Notes: generated by a model from the letters alone, not told the origin. A stretch of DNA of 13,607 bases from an uncultured beta proteobacterium (GCA_903944255.1 CAJARE010000131.1:1-13607), one strand, 5' to 3'. Shown: positions 5,310-13,607, counted from the first letter of the stretch. A program made the numbers and translations.

Positions 5310-6962
5310 TTAAACGAGCTGAGCAGCTGCAAATAGCTCTTTGGTATAGACCTGTTTGGGATTTTTGATCAGGCTCTCCGTATCACCAAACTCAACGACC
5401 TTGCCATCTTTTAAGACCATCACCTCATGTGACATCGCTCTAATAACCGCTAAATCATGACTAATCATGAGGTAGGCCAAGTTATATTTCTTCTGCAATT
5501 CAGATAATAGAGCCAAGACCTGTTTCTGAATCGACACATCTAATGCCGAAGTTGGCTCATCCAATACTAAGATTTGTGGTCGTAAAATTAAGGCTCGCGC
5601 AATGGCAATGCGTTGGCGTTGTCCTCCTGAGAACTCATGGGGATAGCGCGTTAATGCAGAGCGCTCTATTCCGACTTCACGCAACATATCAACCACACGT
5701 GTTTCGCGTTCCGCATTAGATAATTTAGGGAAATGAATATCCAAACCTTCAGAAACAATTTGCATCACATTCATGCGCGGCGATAATGAACCAAATGGAT
5801 CTTGAAAGATCACTTGCAAACTAGAGCGCATGGCACGGCGCTCAACTGGTTTTAAAGTTTGCCAATCATTACCCAATACATCCACATCGCCGGTCACCTG
5901 GGCAGCAGAATCGCCAAGTAGCCCCAGCACTGCCATACCAAGAGTGGTCTTGCCTGATCCAGACTCGCCAATAACGCCGATCGTTTGACCCTGCTTTAAG
6001 CTAAAGCTCACTTTACGTAGTACTTTATGCGGAAGTGGTTTTTGAAACCATGAAGATTGAGTACTTGGATAAGCTACTGACAAATCTTCAGTCTTGAGTA
6101 AGACTGGGGCCAAAGGCATGACTGGCGCTATCTCCCGAGAAGGCTCGCTATTGACCAGAGCGCGGGTATAGGCATCAGTAGGATGATCAAACACCTGTTT
6201 AGTGGGGCCCGCCTCCATTAGATTTCCCTGGTTTAAAACTGCAACACGTTGTGCAAAATGCTTTACCAAATTCAAATCATGGGTAATCAGCAAGATCCCC
6301 ATACCACCATCATCTTTAGACTGTTCTTGTAACTCAATGAGTAATTCGAGAATTTGCAAGCGCAAACTGACATCAAGCGCAGTAGTAGGCTCATCAGCGA
6401 TCAAGAGACGAGGCTTGCAGGCAAGCGCCATCGCAATCATTGCCCTTTGCCTTTGCCCTCCAGAGAGTTGATGGGGATAAGAATGGAAACGGCGCCCTGG
6501 CTCTGGTATACCTGTTTTCTTCAGTAAATCAATCGCAGCATCGACACTGTCTGATTTAGAAATGAGTGGCTGATAGATCTGCACGGCTTCAATGATTTGA
6601 TTGCCCACCGTAAAGAGAGGGTTGAGCGCTGTCATGGGTTCTTGAAAAATCATTGCAATTTCACGACCCCGAATTTGGCGTATCTCTTGCATAGGCAATG
6701 ACAACAAGTCGACCATCTCATGTGCGCCCTGTTGATTCCAAAATATCCGCCCTGAAACTTGCGCACCCTCAGGCTCTAATCTCAATGGCGCTAAGGCAGT
6801 TAATGTCTTGCCAGAACCAGACTCACCTACCAAGGCAACTCGCTCGCCAACTCCAATTTCCAGATCGAGATTTTTGACGGCAAACTTTGCGCGACGCCCT
6901 GACCCAAATGAAATACTCAGATCTTCATACTTCAATAGCGGGGTACTGGATGCTTTGCTCAT
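5310..6962 (-). CDS. yejF: Oligopeptide ABC transporter, double ATP-binding subunit YejF
   Basis: This 550-residue protein carries two ABC ATPase domains in one chain and powers peptide import through YejB/YejE (in E. coli YejABEF also takes up microcin C). Domain 1: Walker A GESGSGKT (46-53), Q-loop Gln107, signature LSGGQ (166-170), Walker B ending IADE (188-191), switch His228. Domain 2: Walker A GESGSGKT (332-339), Q-loop Gln387, signature FSGGQ (444-448), Walker B LVLDE (465-469), switch His502. All ATPase motifs are intact in both halves, and the C-terminal extension of each half fits the oligopeptide family. The ATG at 6962 overlaps the yejE stop (ATGA) and has a strong GGAGGT (6973-6968) 5 nt upstream. 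It is the last gene of the operon. Confidence 0.95.
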   Translation of the reverse strand: MSKASSTPLLKYEDLSISFGSGRRAKFAVKNLDLEIGVGERVALVGESGSGKTLTALAPLRLEPEGAQVSGRIFWNQQGAHEMVDLLSLPMQEIRQIRGREIAMIFQEPMTALNPLFTVGNQIIEAVQIYQPLISKSDSVDAAIDLLKKTGIPEPGRRFHSYPHQLSGGQRQRAMIAMALACKPRLLIADEPTTALDVSLRLQILELLIELQEQSKDDGGMGILLITHDLNLVKHFAQRVAVLNQGNLMEAGPTKQVFDHPTDAYTRALVNSEPSREIAPVMPLAPVLLKTEDLSVAYPSTQSSWFQKPLPHKVLRKVSFSLKQGQTIGVIGESGSGKTTLGMAVLGLLGDSAAQVTGDVDVLGNDWQTLKPVERRAMRSSLQVIFQDPFGSLSPRMNVMQIVSEGLDIHFPKLSNAERETRVVDMLREVGIERSALTRYPHEFSGGQRQRIAIARALILRPQILVLDEPTSALDVSIQKQVLALLSELQKKYNLAYLMISHDLAVIRAMSHEVMVLKDGKVVEFGDTESLIKNPKQVYTKELFAAAQLV

Positions 6963-7984
6963 GAGCGACCTCCACTCATCAAGCCAGCCTTACGAGAATC
7001 AAAGGCATTGCGTAATGCCTCACCCATAAAAGTGAGCAGCAATAAGGTGCTCACCAGTACGACAAAAGTAGACAAAGAGATCCACCAAGCATCTAAATTA
7101 CTCTTACCTTGGGAGAGGAGCTCGCCCAAACTAGGGGTTCCGGGAGGCACGCCTAAACCTAAAAAATCCAAACTGGTTAAAGACAAGATGGCAGCACTCA
7201 TGCGGAAAGGGAGAAAAGTGATGACTGGTGTCAGACTATTAGGCAAAATATGACGCCACATAATCTGAAGATTGGTCAAGCCTAAGGCACGTGCAGCACG
7301 AACATACTCTAAGGCGCGGTTACGGAAGAATTCTGCTCGCACATAATCAGAAAGCCCCATCCAACCAAAAGCCGCGAGCAAAATAATCAGAAGCCAAATA
7401 CTGGGATTAAAGATAGAGGCAAAAATGATGAGCAAATAAAGTTCTGGCATTGCCGACCAAATTTCAATCACGCGTTGTGATACCAAATCAAATTTGCCAC
7501 CAAAAAATCCCATCAGGGCGCCTGTCAAAATTCCAACGCTAACGCCCACAATGGTCAGCGCCAAACCAAATAGGATGGACAAGCGAAATCCGTAAATTAA
7601 ACGAGCCAGTACATCACGACCACGATCATCAGTGCCTAACCAATTATCCCAAGAAGGCGCAGCTGGATTAGGGGATTTTGAAAAGTAATTCAGTGTTTGA
7701 TAGTTATAGGGAATGGGTGGATAAATAGCCCAATTACCATTACTAGTGATGTTGCGACGAATATCGGGATCCAAAAAATCTGTCGGCGTAGCAAAGTCAC
7801 CGCCAAAGACCGTCTCGGGCTGACTTTTGATAATAGGAAAATAAAATTGCCCTTGATACCGGACCACTAAAGGCTTGTCGTTAGCAATGAACTCTGCACA
7901 TAGTGAGATCCCAAATAGAATCAGAAAGATCCATAAGCTAGCATACCCCATGCGACTATTTTTGAAACGATGCCAACGGTTCAT
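6959..7984 (-). CDS. yejE: Oligopeptide ABC transporter permease YejE
   Basis: At 341 residues it equals the length I recall for E. coli YejE. A first membrane segment (about 15-32) is followed by a large periplasmic region containing NWLGTDDRGRDVLARLIYG, typical of DppC/OppC-like permeases. Several further membrane helices follow. The EAA coupling motif, which contacts the ATPase, lies at about 226-250 (VRAARALGLTNLQIMWRHI). It forms the membrane channel with YejB. The ATG at 7984 overlaps the yejB stop as ATGA, and a G-rich stretch (GGGGGTGG) just upstream serves as ribosome site. Its own stop overlaps yejF by 4 bp, so the three genes are tightly coupled. Confidence 0.95.
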   Translation of the reverse strand: MNRWHRFKNSRMGYASLWIFLILFGISLCAEFIANDKPLVVRYQGQFYFPIIKSQPETVFGGDFATPTDFLDPDIRRNITSNGNWAIYPPIPYNYQTLNYFSKSPNPAAPSWDNWLGTDDRGRDVLARLIYGFRLSILFGLALTIVGVSVGILTGALMGFFGGKFDLVSQRVIEIWSAMPELYLLIIFASIFNPSIWLLIILLAAFGWMGLSDYVRAEFFRNRALEYVRAARALGLTNLQIMWRHILPNSLTPVITFLPFRMSAAILSLTSLDFLGLGVPPGTPSLGELLSQGKSNLDAWWISLSTFVVLVSTLLLLTFMGEALRNAFDSRKAGLMSGGRS

Positions 7985-9057
7985 GATCCACCCCCAGCAC
8001 CAAATTGAATGCGTGGATCAACATAGACGTAGCAAAGATCTGAGATCAGTTTTGTAAATAAGCCAATTAAAGTAAAGAGGTAAAGAGTGCCAAATACCAC
8101 CGGGTAGTCTCTACGCATTACGGATTCATAAGAGAGCAAACCCAGCCCATCAAGTGAAAATAAAGTTTCAATCAGCAAGGAGCCGGTGAAGAAAGCGCCA
8201 ATAAAGGCTGCCGGAAACCCTGTTACCAAGGGCAACAATGCATTACGGAATACGTGCTTCCATAGAACCTGCTTCTCGGTCAGTCCTTTAGCTCGCGCAG
8301 TTAATACATATTGTTTGCGAATCTCTTCTAAGAATGAATTTTTTGTGAGCATTGTCACAACCGCAAAACTTCCTAAGACAGAAGCAGTAATGGGTAAAAC
8401 TAAATGCCACAAATAATCCATGACCTTGCCCATGAGGGTCAAATCATTCCAGTTATCCGAAGTGAGACCTCGCAGAGGAAATATTTGCAGAAAACTACCG
8501 CCGCCAAAGATAACCAGCAGCAACACGCCCAGCACGAAACCTGGAATTGCATAGCCCACTAAAATCATCGTACTCGTTACCGCATCAAAACGAGATCCAT
8601 CTCTTACGGCCTTGGCAATACCCAGAGGTATCGATACCAAGTAGGTTAAAAAGAAGGTCCATAGACCAATACTGATTGATACCGGTAATTTAGAAACAAC
8701 TAGCTGCCATACGCTTTGATGTTGGTAATAACTTTGGCCCAAATCAAATTGGGCAAAGCGCTTTAGCATCATGAAATACCGTTCTAAGGGTGGCTTATCA
8801 AAGCCATACAAAGCCTTTACCTCCGCTAAACGTTCCGCATCAATACCTTGACGCCCTCGATAAGTGCTGCCAGCTCCAGAAGACTCTGCCCCGCTGACTG
8901 CAGCATCGCCTTTACCCTTTAGCTCCAAAATCATTTGCTCAACAGGTCCACCAGGAACAAATTGAACCACTGCAAAAGTCAAAGTCAGGACCCCCAGCAA
9001 GGTAGGAATCATAAGAAGTACACGCTTGAGGATGTAAGACCAAATTTGACCCTGCAT
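7981..9057 (-). CDS. yejB: Oligopeptide ABC transporter permease YejB
   Basis: A 358-residue DppB/OppB-type permease. An N-terminal membrane segment (about 10-33) is followed by FVPGGPVEQ, a periplasmic loop that includes a Gly/Ser-rich stretch, and further helices. The EAA motif lies at about 253-276 (TARAKGLTEKQVLWKHVFRN). I chose ATG 9057 over the in-frame GTG at 9096. The ATG has a consensus site AGGAGGG 8 nt upstream, overlaps the yejA stop as TAATG, and gives the usual N-terminus (MQGQIWSYILKRVLL). The GTG start would run 39 nt into yejA. Length is close to E. coli YejB (364). The stop overlaps yejE by 4 bp. Confidence 0.94.
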   Translation of the reverse strand: MQGQIWSYILKRVLLMIPTLLGVLTLTFAVVQFVPGGPVEQMILELKGKGDAAVSGAESSGAGSTYRGRQGIDAERLAEVKALYGFDKPPLERYFMMLKRFAQFDLGQSYYQHQSVWQLVVSKLPVSISIGLWTFFLTYLVSIPLGIAKAVRDGSRFDAVTSTMILVGYAIPGFVLGVLLLVIFGGGSFLQIFPLRGLTSDNWNDLTLMGKVMDYLWHLVLPITASVLGSFAVVTMLTKNSFLEEIRKQYVLTARAKGLTEKQVLWKHVFRNALLPLVTGFPAAFIGAFFTGSLLIETLFSLDGLGLLSYESVMRRDYPVVFGTLYLFTLIGLFTKLISDLCYVYVDPRIQFGAGGGS

Positions 9058-9072
9058 TATTGAGTCCCTCCT
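9055..9072 (-). promoter_or_regulatory. Strong ribosome binding site fixing the yejB start
   Basis: AGGAGGG (9072-9066, minus strand) lies 8 nt before ATG 9057-9055. The yejA stop and yejB start share one base (TAATG), a typical termination-reinitiation junction. Confidence 0.8.
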
Positions 9073-10928
9073 TTCCACCAATTCATCAAAATCCACATCT
9101 CAGCGCTGTAATACAAAGGCGGATCGGGATATTGCATTTCTTTTCGGTAAGCAACGCGATGTGTAGGGTTGTACCACTGCGGAATCACAAGATAGCTATT
9201 CCATAACACTCGATCGAGCGATCTAGTAGCTGCTCGAAGCTGCTCACGAGTTTCGGCTGTAGTGATCGCCTGCACTAAAGCATCAACGACTGGTGACTGA
9301 ATACCAATCACGTTATCAGAGCCTTTTTCTTTAGCCGCCTGACTACCAAAGCGATCCCATAATTCATTACCGGGGCTTTGAGAATCCGGAAAACGGATGG
9401 TCGTCATATCAAAATCATATTCATCCATACGCTTCTGATGCAAAGCAAAGTCACTGGTTCGAATATCTACTTGAATGCCGAGCTTTTCTAAGTTGCGTAT
9501 ATAAGCAGAAAGCACCCTCAAGAAAAAGGGTCCATCTTCGACCATTTCAAAACGAAATGGCTCGCCCTTTTCATTTCTTAAAGCGCCGTCCCGATATTGC
9601 CATCCTGCATGCATGAGCAACTCTCTTGCTTTACGTAAATTTTGTCTCAAGCTAGACGGATCGGCAGTAGAAGGTGCTGGAGGCATTGGGCCAAAGACGG
9701 CATCAGGCACCCATTGAGGGTACTTTTCCTTCAGAGGCTTTAATAGCTTCAACTCTGCTTCAGTTGGCTTACGCGGCCCATCGAAATTGGCACTGAGGTC
9801 ACTATTTGTAAAGTAGCTATTAATACGACTGTATTGATCAAAAAAGAGTTGGCGATTAAGCCATTCAAAATCTAAGGCATAACCCAATGCCTGACGAACC
9901 CGTGGATCTTGAAATATCGGTCGACGCAAATTCATTGCAAAACCTTGCATGCCAGCGCCATTGTGATTTAAGAAAGCCTTTTTAATGAGGGTGCCGTCAT
10001 TAAAGCGTGGCCCAACATAACTCTTTGCCCAATTTTTTGCGCGGTACTCCACTAAAGCATCAAACTCGCCGGCCTTAAATGCCTCTAAACGAACAGTATC
10101 GTCACTGTAAAGTTTGTACACGATGCGATCAAAGTTGAAAAAACCAACACGCACATTTAAAGTATCGCCGCCCCGATCTGCCCAGTAATTTGGATTGCGC
10201 TTAAAGATCATGGTCTTACCTGCTTTGTAAGACTCGATGATGTAAGGGCCACTAGCGATTGGTAACTCAAAACTCAATTTATCAAATGGCGTAATTGATC
10301 CATCTGCCTTCTTACCCCAATTACGGGAAAAGACTGGCAGAGTGCCGACCATCACTGGTAATTCAGGATTACGATTTTTAAAGTCATAACGAATTACTCG
10401 TTCAGAGACCACTACTGCTTGTTTCACATCAGCATAGACTGTACGAAACTGTGGATTAGCAAGAGGACTCATTAAAGTATCAAAGCTATATTTAACGTCG
10501 CTCGCCAAAATCGGGCTGCCGTCTGAGAATCTTGCCTCTGGACGAATTCGAAATGTCACTGACATCTTGTCAGGTGCAACAGAAATATCTTCTGCAATCA
10601 ATCCATAGGCACTGGAAACTTCATCTGCGCTACCAACTGCGAGAGATTCAAACATCAGTTGTGCTACACCAGGCGCATTTACGCCACGCAAAGTAAATGG
10701 GTTGAACTTATCGAAACTGGTACGCCTATCTGGATTAGGCAAGACTAAGGTGCCACCCCTCGGCGCATTGGGATTAACGTAACCAAAGTGGCTAAAGCCA
10801 TCGGCATACTTCGGCTTGCCATACTGAGCGATACCTTGTGAAGCCTGTACAGCATCCACTCCCGCTCCCACAAGGAGAGCTAGAAGGCAAAAATGGGCTA
10901 TTTGGCGAATGGGACTTAGCTTGGGCAT
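9057..10928 (-). CDS. yejA: Periplasmic oligopeptide-binding protein YejA (SBP family 5)
   Basis: A 623-residue extracytoplasmic binding protein that would deliver oligopeptides to YejBEF. The signal peptide has a basic start, a hydrophobic core (about 13-24) and a likely cleavage after VQA (27-29). The mature part opens with a YejA-like segment containing FSHFGYVNPNAPRGG and shows SBP family 5 features: SDGSPILASDVKYSFD, the lobe containing DPRVRQALGYALD, and the C-terminal QWYNPTHRVAYRKEM. I chose ATG 10928, because an in-frame TTG at 10952 would add eight residues before the signal peptide. Neither start has a good ribosome site. It is the first gene of yejABEF and diverges from fabI with 50 bp between. 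Length is close to E. coli YejA (about 604). Confidence 0.94.
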   Translation of the reverse strand: MPKLSPIRQIAHFCLLALLVGAGVDAVQASQGIAQYGKPKYADGFSHFGYVNPNAPRGGTLVLPNPDRRTSFDKFNPFTLRGVNAPGVAQLMFESLAVGSADEVSSAYGLIAEDISVAPDKMSVTFRIRPEARFSDGSPILASDVKYSFDTLMSPLANPQFRTVYADVKQAVVVSERVIRYDFKNRNPELPVMVGTLPVFSRNWGKKADGSITPFDKLSFELPIASGPYIIESYKAGKTMIFKRNPNYWADRGGDTLNVRVGFFNFDRIVYKLYSDDTVRLEAFKAGEFDALVEYRAKNWAKSYVGPRFNDGTLIKKAFLNHNGAGMQGFAMNLRRPIFQDPRVRQALGYALDFEWLNRQLFFDQYSRINSYFTNSDLSANFDGPRKPTEAELKLLKPLKEKYPQWVPDAVFGPMPPAPSTADPSSLRQNLRKARELLMHAGWQYRDGALRNEKGEPFRFEMVEDGPFFLRVLSAYIRNLEKLGIQVDIRTSDFALHQKRMDEYDFDMTTIRFPDSQSPGNELWDRFGSQAAKEKGSDNVIGIQSPVVDALVQAITTAETREQLRAATRSLDRVLWNSYLVIPQWYNPTHRVAYRKEMQYPDPPLYYSAEMWILMNWWKGGTQ

Positions 10929-10978
10929 ATATGCAACAATTGTAGATAGCAAATCATATTTGAAGCAAAGGACACAAT
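10929..10978. promoter_or_regulatory. Divergent yejA/fabI control region
   Basis: Fifty bases must hold the fabI ribosome site and, unless they lie inside coding sequence, both promoters. Minus-strand -10 candidates for yejA are TACAAT (10944-10939, with TTGCTT 18 nt upstream) and TATGAT (10958-10953). No plus-strand promoter for fabI is clear. Two small palindromes are present: GCATATATGC (10925-10934), covering the yejA ATG, and ACAATTGT (10936-10943). The fabI ribosome site is AAAGGA (10967-10972). Confidence 0.4.
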
Positions 10979-11764
10979 ATGGGCTTTCTTTCCGGCAAAA
11001 AAATTCTCATTACCGGCCTCCTCTCCAACCGCTCTATCGCCTATGGCATTGCCAAAGCCTGCCATCGTGAGGGTGCAGAATTGGCCTTTACCTATGTTGG
11101 CGAGCGTTTTAAGGACCGGATCGTTGATTTCGCAAAAGAATTCAATACTGAACTGATCTTTGACTGTGATGTGGGAAGTGATGAGCAAATCTCCTCTCTT
11201 TTTAAGGATTTAGCCAAAACATGGCCCCAGTTTGACGGCTTTGTGCATGCTATTGGCTTTGCCCCACGCGAAGCGATTGCGGGTGATTTCCTAGAAGGCC
11301 TTTCACGTGAAGGCTTCAAAATTGCCCACGATATCTCTGCCTATAGCTTTCCAGCAATGGCTAAAGAAGCCTTACCGATGTTGCGGGATAAATCTGCATT
11401 ACTGACTCTGACCTACTTAGGTGCATTGCGTAACGTTCCCAACTACAACACCATGGGCTTGGCCAAAGCGTCTTTAGAAGCATCAGTGCGATACCTTGCC
11501 GGTTCCGTAGGTCCTAAAGGAATTCGTGTGAACGGTATTTCTGCTGGCCCGATTAAAACCTTAGCAGCCTCAGGTATCAAAGGCTTTGGAAAAATTCTCG
11601 AGGCTGTTGAACAAACCGCACCATTACGTCGTAATGTCACCATTGATGATGTCGGCAATACTGCAGCCTTTCTGCTATCAGATTTAGCGAATGGCATTAC
11701 CGCTGAAATCATTTATGTAGATAACGGTTTTAGTCAGGTTGTCGGTGGGATGAGTGAAGTTTGA
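10979..11764 (+). CDS. fabI: Enoyl-[acyl-carrier-protein] reductase (NADH), FabI
   Basis: FabI catalyses the last step of each fatty-acid elongation cycle in the cytoplasm, reducing trans-2-enoyl-ACP with NAD(P)H. The 261 residues align without gaps to the E. coli numbering I remember. The nucleotide-binding start is GKKILITGLLSNRSIAYGIA (6-25). HAIGFAP (90-96) includes Gly93 and Phe94 of the triclosan pocket. The catalytic Tyr146, Tyr156 and Lys163 are present (YNTMGLAK, 156-163), as is SAGPIKTLAASGIK (188-201). All catalytic residues are intact. The ATG has AAAGGA 6 nt upstream. The stop lies within the beginning of chrA (11-bp overlap), so the two are probably co-transcribed. This is the classic triclosan-sensitive type, not FabV, FabK or FabL. 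Confidence 0.97.
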   Translation: MGFLSGKKILITGLLSNRSIAYGIAKACHREGAELAFTYVGERFKDRIVDFAKEFNTELIFDCDVGSDEQISSLFKDLAKTWPQFDGFVHAIGFAPREAIAGDFLEGLSREGFKIAHDISAYSFPAMAKEALPMLRDKSALLTLTYLGALRNVPNYNTMGLAKASLEASVRYLAGSVGPKGIRVNGISAGPIKTLAASGIKGFGKILEAVEQTAPLRRNVTIDDVGNTAAFLLSDLANGITAEIIYVDNGFSQVVGGMSEV

Positions 11765-13088
11765 TATCCCTATCAGTGAGGCCCTGAAGTTTTGGGCTAA
11801 GCTCGGTTTTATTAGCTTCGGAGGACCCGCAGGACAAATCGCAGTCCTTCATCAAGAATTAGTTGAAAAGCGTCGCTGGATTTCGGAGCGGCGCTTTTTA
11901 CATGCACTGAACTATTGCATGCTACTTCCGGGGCCTGAAGCCCAACAGCTTGTCACTTATATTGGCTGGCTCATGCATCGTAGTTGGGGCGGCATCTTAG
12001 CTGGCACACTATTTGTATTGCCTTCTCTAGTGATCTTGATTGCCTTATCCTGGATCTACATCACCTACGGACAGGTACCGTGGATCGCAGCGATCTTCTT
12101 TGGAATCAAGCCAGCAGTCGTTGCGATTGTGTTGCATGCGGCTGTTCGGATTGGCAAACGCACTCTTCATAACCAAGTATTGCAGTGGATTGCATTTGGA
12201 TCTTTTTTAGCTATTTTCATTCTCAACTTATCTTTTCCAATCATTGTCATCATCACAGCAGCCATTGGATATTGGGGCGGCAAGCGTTATCCAGAATATT
12301 TTCAACAAAGTAGTGGTCACGGAAATACAAAAGATGCTCACTACGGAGCTGCCATCATTGATGATCACACGCCAACACCGAATCACGCACAATTTAATAT
12401 TCAGAAAACCTTACGCCATAGCGCTATTGCACTATTTTGCTGGCTGCTTCCTATCGGAATATTGATTACCTATTTTGGTTGGAAGACGCTTTACCCTCAG
12501 TTAGCATGGTTCTTTACAAAAGCAGCTTTACTCACTTTTGGTGGAGCTTATGCAGTATTACCGTATGTTTATCAAGGAGCTGTAGATCATTTTCAATGGT
12601 TGAGCGCCAATCAAATGATTGATGGACTGGCTCTAGGAGAAACAACCCCTGGACCACTCATCATGGTGGTTGCTTTTGTAGGCTATCTTGCTGGACACAT
12701 CCAACATTTGATTGGAAGCGCTAACCCATTTTGGTTTGGTGTTCTGGGCGCCTGTGTTGCTACCTGGTTTACCTTCTTACCTTCTTTCTTTTTTATTCTG
12801 GTAGGTGGCCCCCTGATTGAATCAACCCATGGCAAGCTGGGTTTTACAGCGCCTCTCACTGCCATTACCGCAGCAGTGGTTGGCGTGATTGCCAACTTGG
12901 GTCTATTTTTCGCTTATCACGTATTTTTGCCACTCGGCTTTGGGGGATCGATCTCTTGGATATCCATCATTATTTGCGTATTTGCGGGCTTAGCGCTCTT
13001 TAAGTTTCAAAAAGGGGTGATCACAGTCATTGGGGGCTCTGCACTAGCTGGCCTATTAAGCTATTTAATTGCCGTATTACTAGCTTAA
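11754..13088 (+). CDS. chrA: ChrA-family chromate/anion transporter, two-domain form
   Basis: A 444-residue inner-membrane protein of the CHR family; characterised members export chromate using the proton-motive force. It has two homologous halves. The first starts with ISEALKFWAKLGFISFGGPA (7-26) and has LPGPEAQQL. The second starts near 252 with FTKAALLTFGGAYAVLPYV, followed by GLALGETTPGPL. A hydrophilic linker (about 185-217) separates them, and both halves are rich in hydrophobic helices. The start is GTG at 11754, 11 bp inside fabI, with a G-rich GGTGGGA just before it; no better in-frame start precedes the conserved region. No chrB regulator or other metal-resistance gene is nearby, so it may be a housekeeping anion transporter. 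Substrate is inferred from family only. Confidence 0.88.
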   Translation: MKFDIPISEALKFWAKLGFISFGGPAGQIAVLHQELVEKRRWISERRFLHALNYCMLLPGPEAQQLVTYIGWLMHRSWGGILAGTLFVLPSLVILIALSWIYITYGQVPWIAAIFFGIKPAVVAIVLHAAVRIGKRTLHNQVLQWIAFGSFLAIFILNLSFPIIVIITAAIGYWGGKRYPEYFQQSSGHGNTKDAHYGAAIIDDHTPTPNHAQFNIQKTLRHSAIALFCWLLPIGILITYFGWKTLYPQLAWFFTKAALLTFGGAYAVLPYVYQGAVDHFQWLSANQMIDGLALGETTPGPLIMVVAFVGYLAGHIQHLIGSANPFWFGVLGACVATWFTFLPSFFFILVGGPLIESTHGKLGFTAPLTAITAAVVGVIANLGLFFAYHVFLPLGFGGSISWISIIICVFAGLALFKFQKGVITVIGGSALAGLLSYLIAVLLA

Positions 13089-13106
13089 GTAGGATCGCAA
13101 GATTGG

Positions 13107-13122
13107 CATAATAGAACTTATG
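13107..13122 (+). promoter_or_regulatory. -10-like hexamer immediately before the hydratase start
   Basis: CATAAT (13107-13112) ends 7 nt before ATG 13120. Only a weak -35 (TTAAGT, 13085-13090, 16-nt spacing) overlaps the chrA stop. No Shine-Dalgarno sequence is present. It may drive a leaderless transcript, or the gene may be read from chrA. Confidence 0.3.
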
Positions 13123-13607
13123 CGAATCGAACCTCAAACCATTACCCATCTCCAAGAGTGGCTAGGAAAATCTGAAACACTTTCTGACACTGTGACCGCT
13201 GCTCCAGTGCGAGCACTATCGGCAACTCTTGACCGAGAGGATCCTGCACCTGCTAAGGCTACTTTTCTGCCTGAACTGTGGCACTGGCTCTATTTCTTAC
13301 CCCATGCTCGCGAGTCAGAAATCGGACCTGATGGCCACCCTAAACGCGGTGGTTTTTTACCTCCCGTTCCTCTTCCTCGTCGGATGTGGGCGGGCAGTCG
13401 TATTCAGTGGCTAGCTCCACTTTCAGTTGGCGATGACATTGAACGTGTCTCCACTATTGAGTCGGTTACCCATAAAGCTGGCCGCAGTGGTGACCTGATC
13501 TTTATATTAGTTAAACACCAAATTTCCAATCAGCAAGGCCTTGCCATTGTTGAGGAACATGACATCGTCTATCGCGATGCGCCTAGTCCAGATGACAAGC
13601 CAGTTGC
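13120..13607 (+). CDS. FAS1-like/MaoC-type acyl-CoA hydratase, N-terminal part (runs off right edge)
   Basis: 162 complete codons are present, with no stop before the window ends. The sequence resembles the N-terminal hotdog domain of the HTD2/mesaconyl-C4-CoA hydratase group of MaoC-like dehydratases. Marker segments are ELWHWLYFLPHARESEIG (52-69) and KRGGFLPPVPLPRRMWAG (75-92), followed by SRIQWLAPLSVGDDIERVS (93-111) and VEEHDIVYRDAP (144-155). Full-length relatives have about 280 residues, and the catalytic C-terminal hotdog half is off-window. The likely role is hydration or dehydration of an acyl-CoA such as mesaconyl/itaconyl-CoA in short-chain acid metabolism; the substrate cannot be read from this part. 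It starts 31 nt after chrA on the same strand. ATG 13120 lacks a ribosome site; no better in-frame start is evident before the conserved domain. Confidence 0.8.
   Translation, partial: MRIEPQTITHLQEWLGKSETLSDTVTAAPVRALSATLDREDPAPAKATFLPELWHWLYFLPHARESEIGPDGHPKRGGFLPPVPLPRRMWAGSRIQWLAPLSVGDDIERVSTIESVTHKAGRSGDLIFILVKHQISNQQGLAIVEEHDIVYRDAPSPDDKPV

Noticed and set aside
9058..9096. GTG at 9096 as the yejB start
   Set aside because: It would overlap yejA by 39 nt. ATG 9057 has a consensus ribosome site and the normal N-terminus.
10929..10952. TTG at 10952 as the yejA start
   Set aside because: ATG 10928 gives a standard signal peptide. The TTG only adds eight residues and has no ribosome site.
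10916..11188. Minus-strand open frame overlapping the start of fabI and the yejA spacer
   Set aside because: It is antisense to the well-conserved FabI nucleotide-binding region and shows no recognisable domain.
1..13607. CRISPR arrays, insertion sequences, phage, toxin-antitoxin or defence genes
   Set aside because: No regularly spaced repeats, transposase motifs, terminal inverted repeats or typical defence domains are seen. All the genes look like ordinary chromosomal genes.

Overview
The window looks like a chromosomal segment of a betaproteobacterium of the Burkholderiaceae. The moderate GC content and compact layout make Polynucleobacter or a close relative most likely. This is inferred from gene order (scpB-rluB-rimP-nusA), protein character and base composition; no database search was possible. 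All thirteen genes look native. I see no insertion sequences, phage genes, CRISPR arrays, tRNAs or rRNAs.

Left part (1-3385, all minus strand) is an information-processing block. It reads scpB (chromosome segregation) and rluB (23S rRNA pseudouridine synthase), then a ~135-nt leader containing a promoter, three hairpins and an intrinsic terminator, then rimP (30S maturation) and the start of nusA (transcription factor), which runs off the left edge. The terminator lies between the promoter and rimP, so the leader resembles a transcription attenuator.

Centre (3386-5309): a 193-bp divergent spacer rich in inverted repeats separates scpB from an RssA-like patatin lipoprotein gene on the plus strand. 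This converges on a secreted NlpC/P60 (C40) protein gene on the minus strand. The C40 protein keeps the fold motifs and both histidines but has glycine where the catalytic cysteine should be.

Right-centre (5310-10928, minus strand) is a complete yejABEF operon encoding an ABC importer for oligopeptides: periplasmic binding protein YejA, permeases YejB and YejE, and double ATPase YejF. The genes overlap end to start, which indicates coupled translation. A 50-bp spacer separates yejA from the divergent fabI (enoyl-ACP reductase), whose end overlaps the start of chrA (a two-domain chromate/anion transporter). The right edge holds the first 162 codons of a FAS1/MaoC-type hydratase gene.

I found no clearly new multi-gene system. 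The most interesting items are the rimP-nusA leader, the probably inactive C40 hydrolase, and several starts that lack a Shine-Dalgarno sequence but have a -10-like hexamer 6-7 nt upstream.
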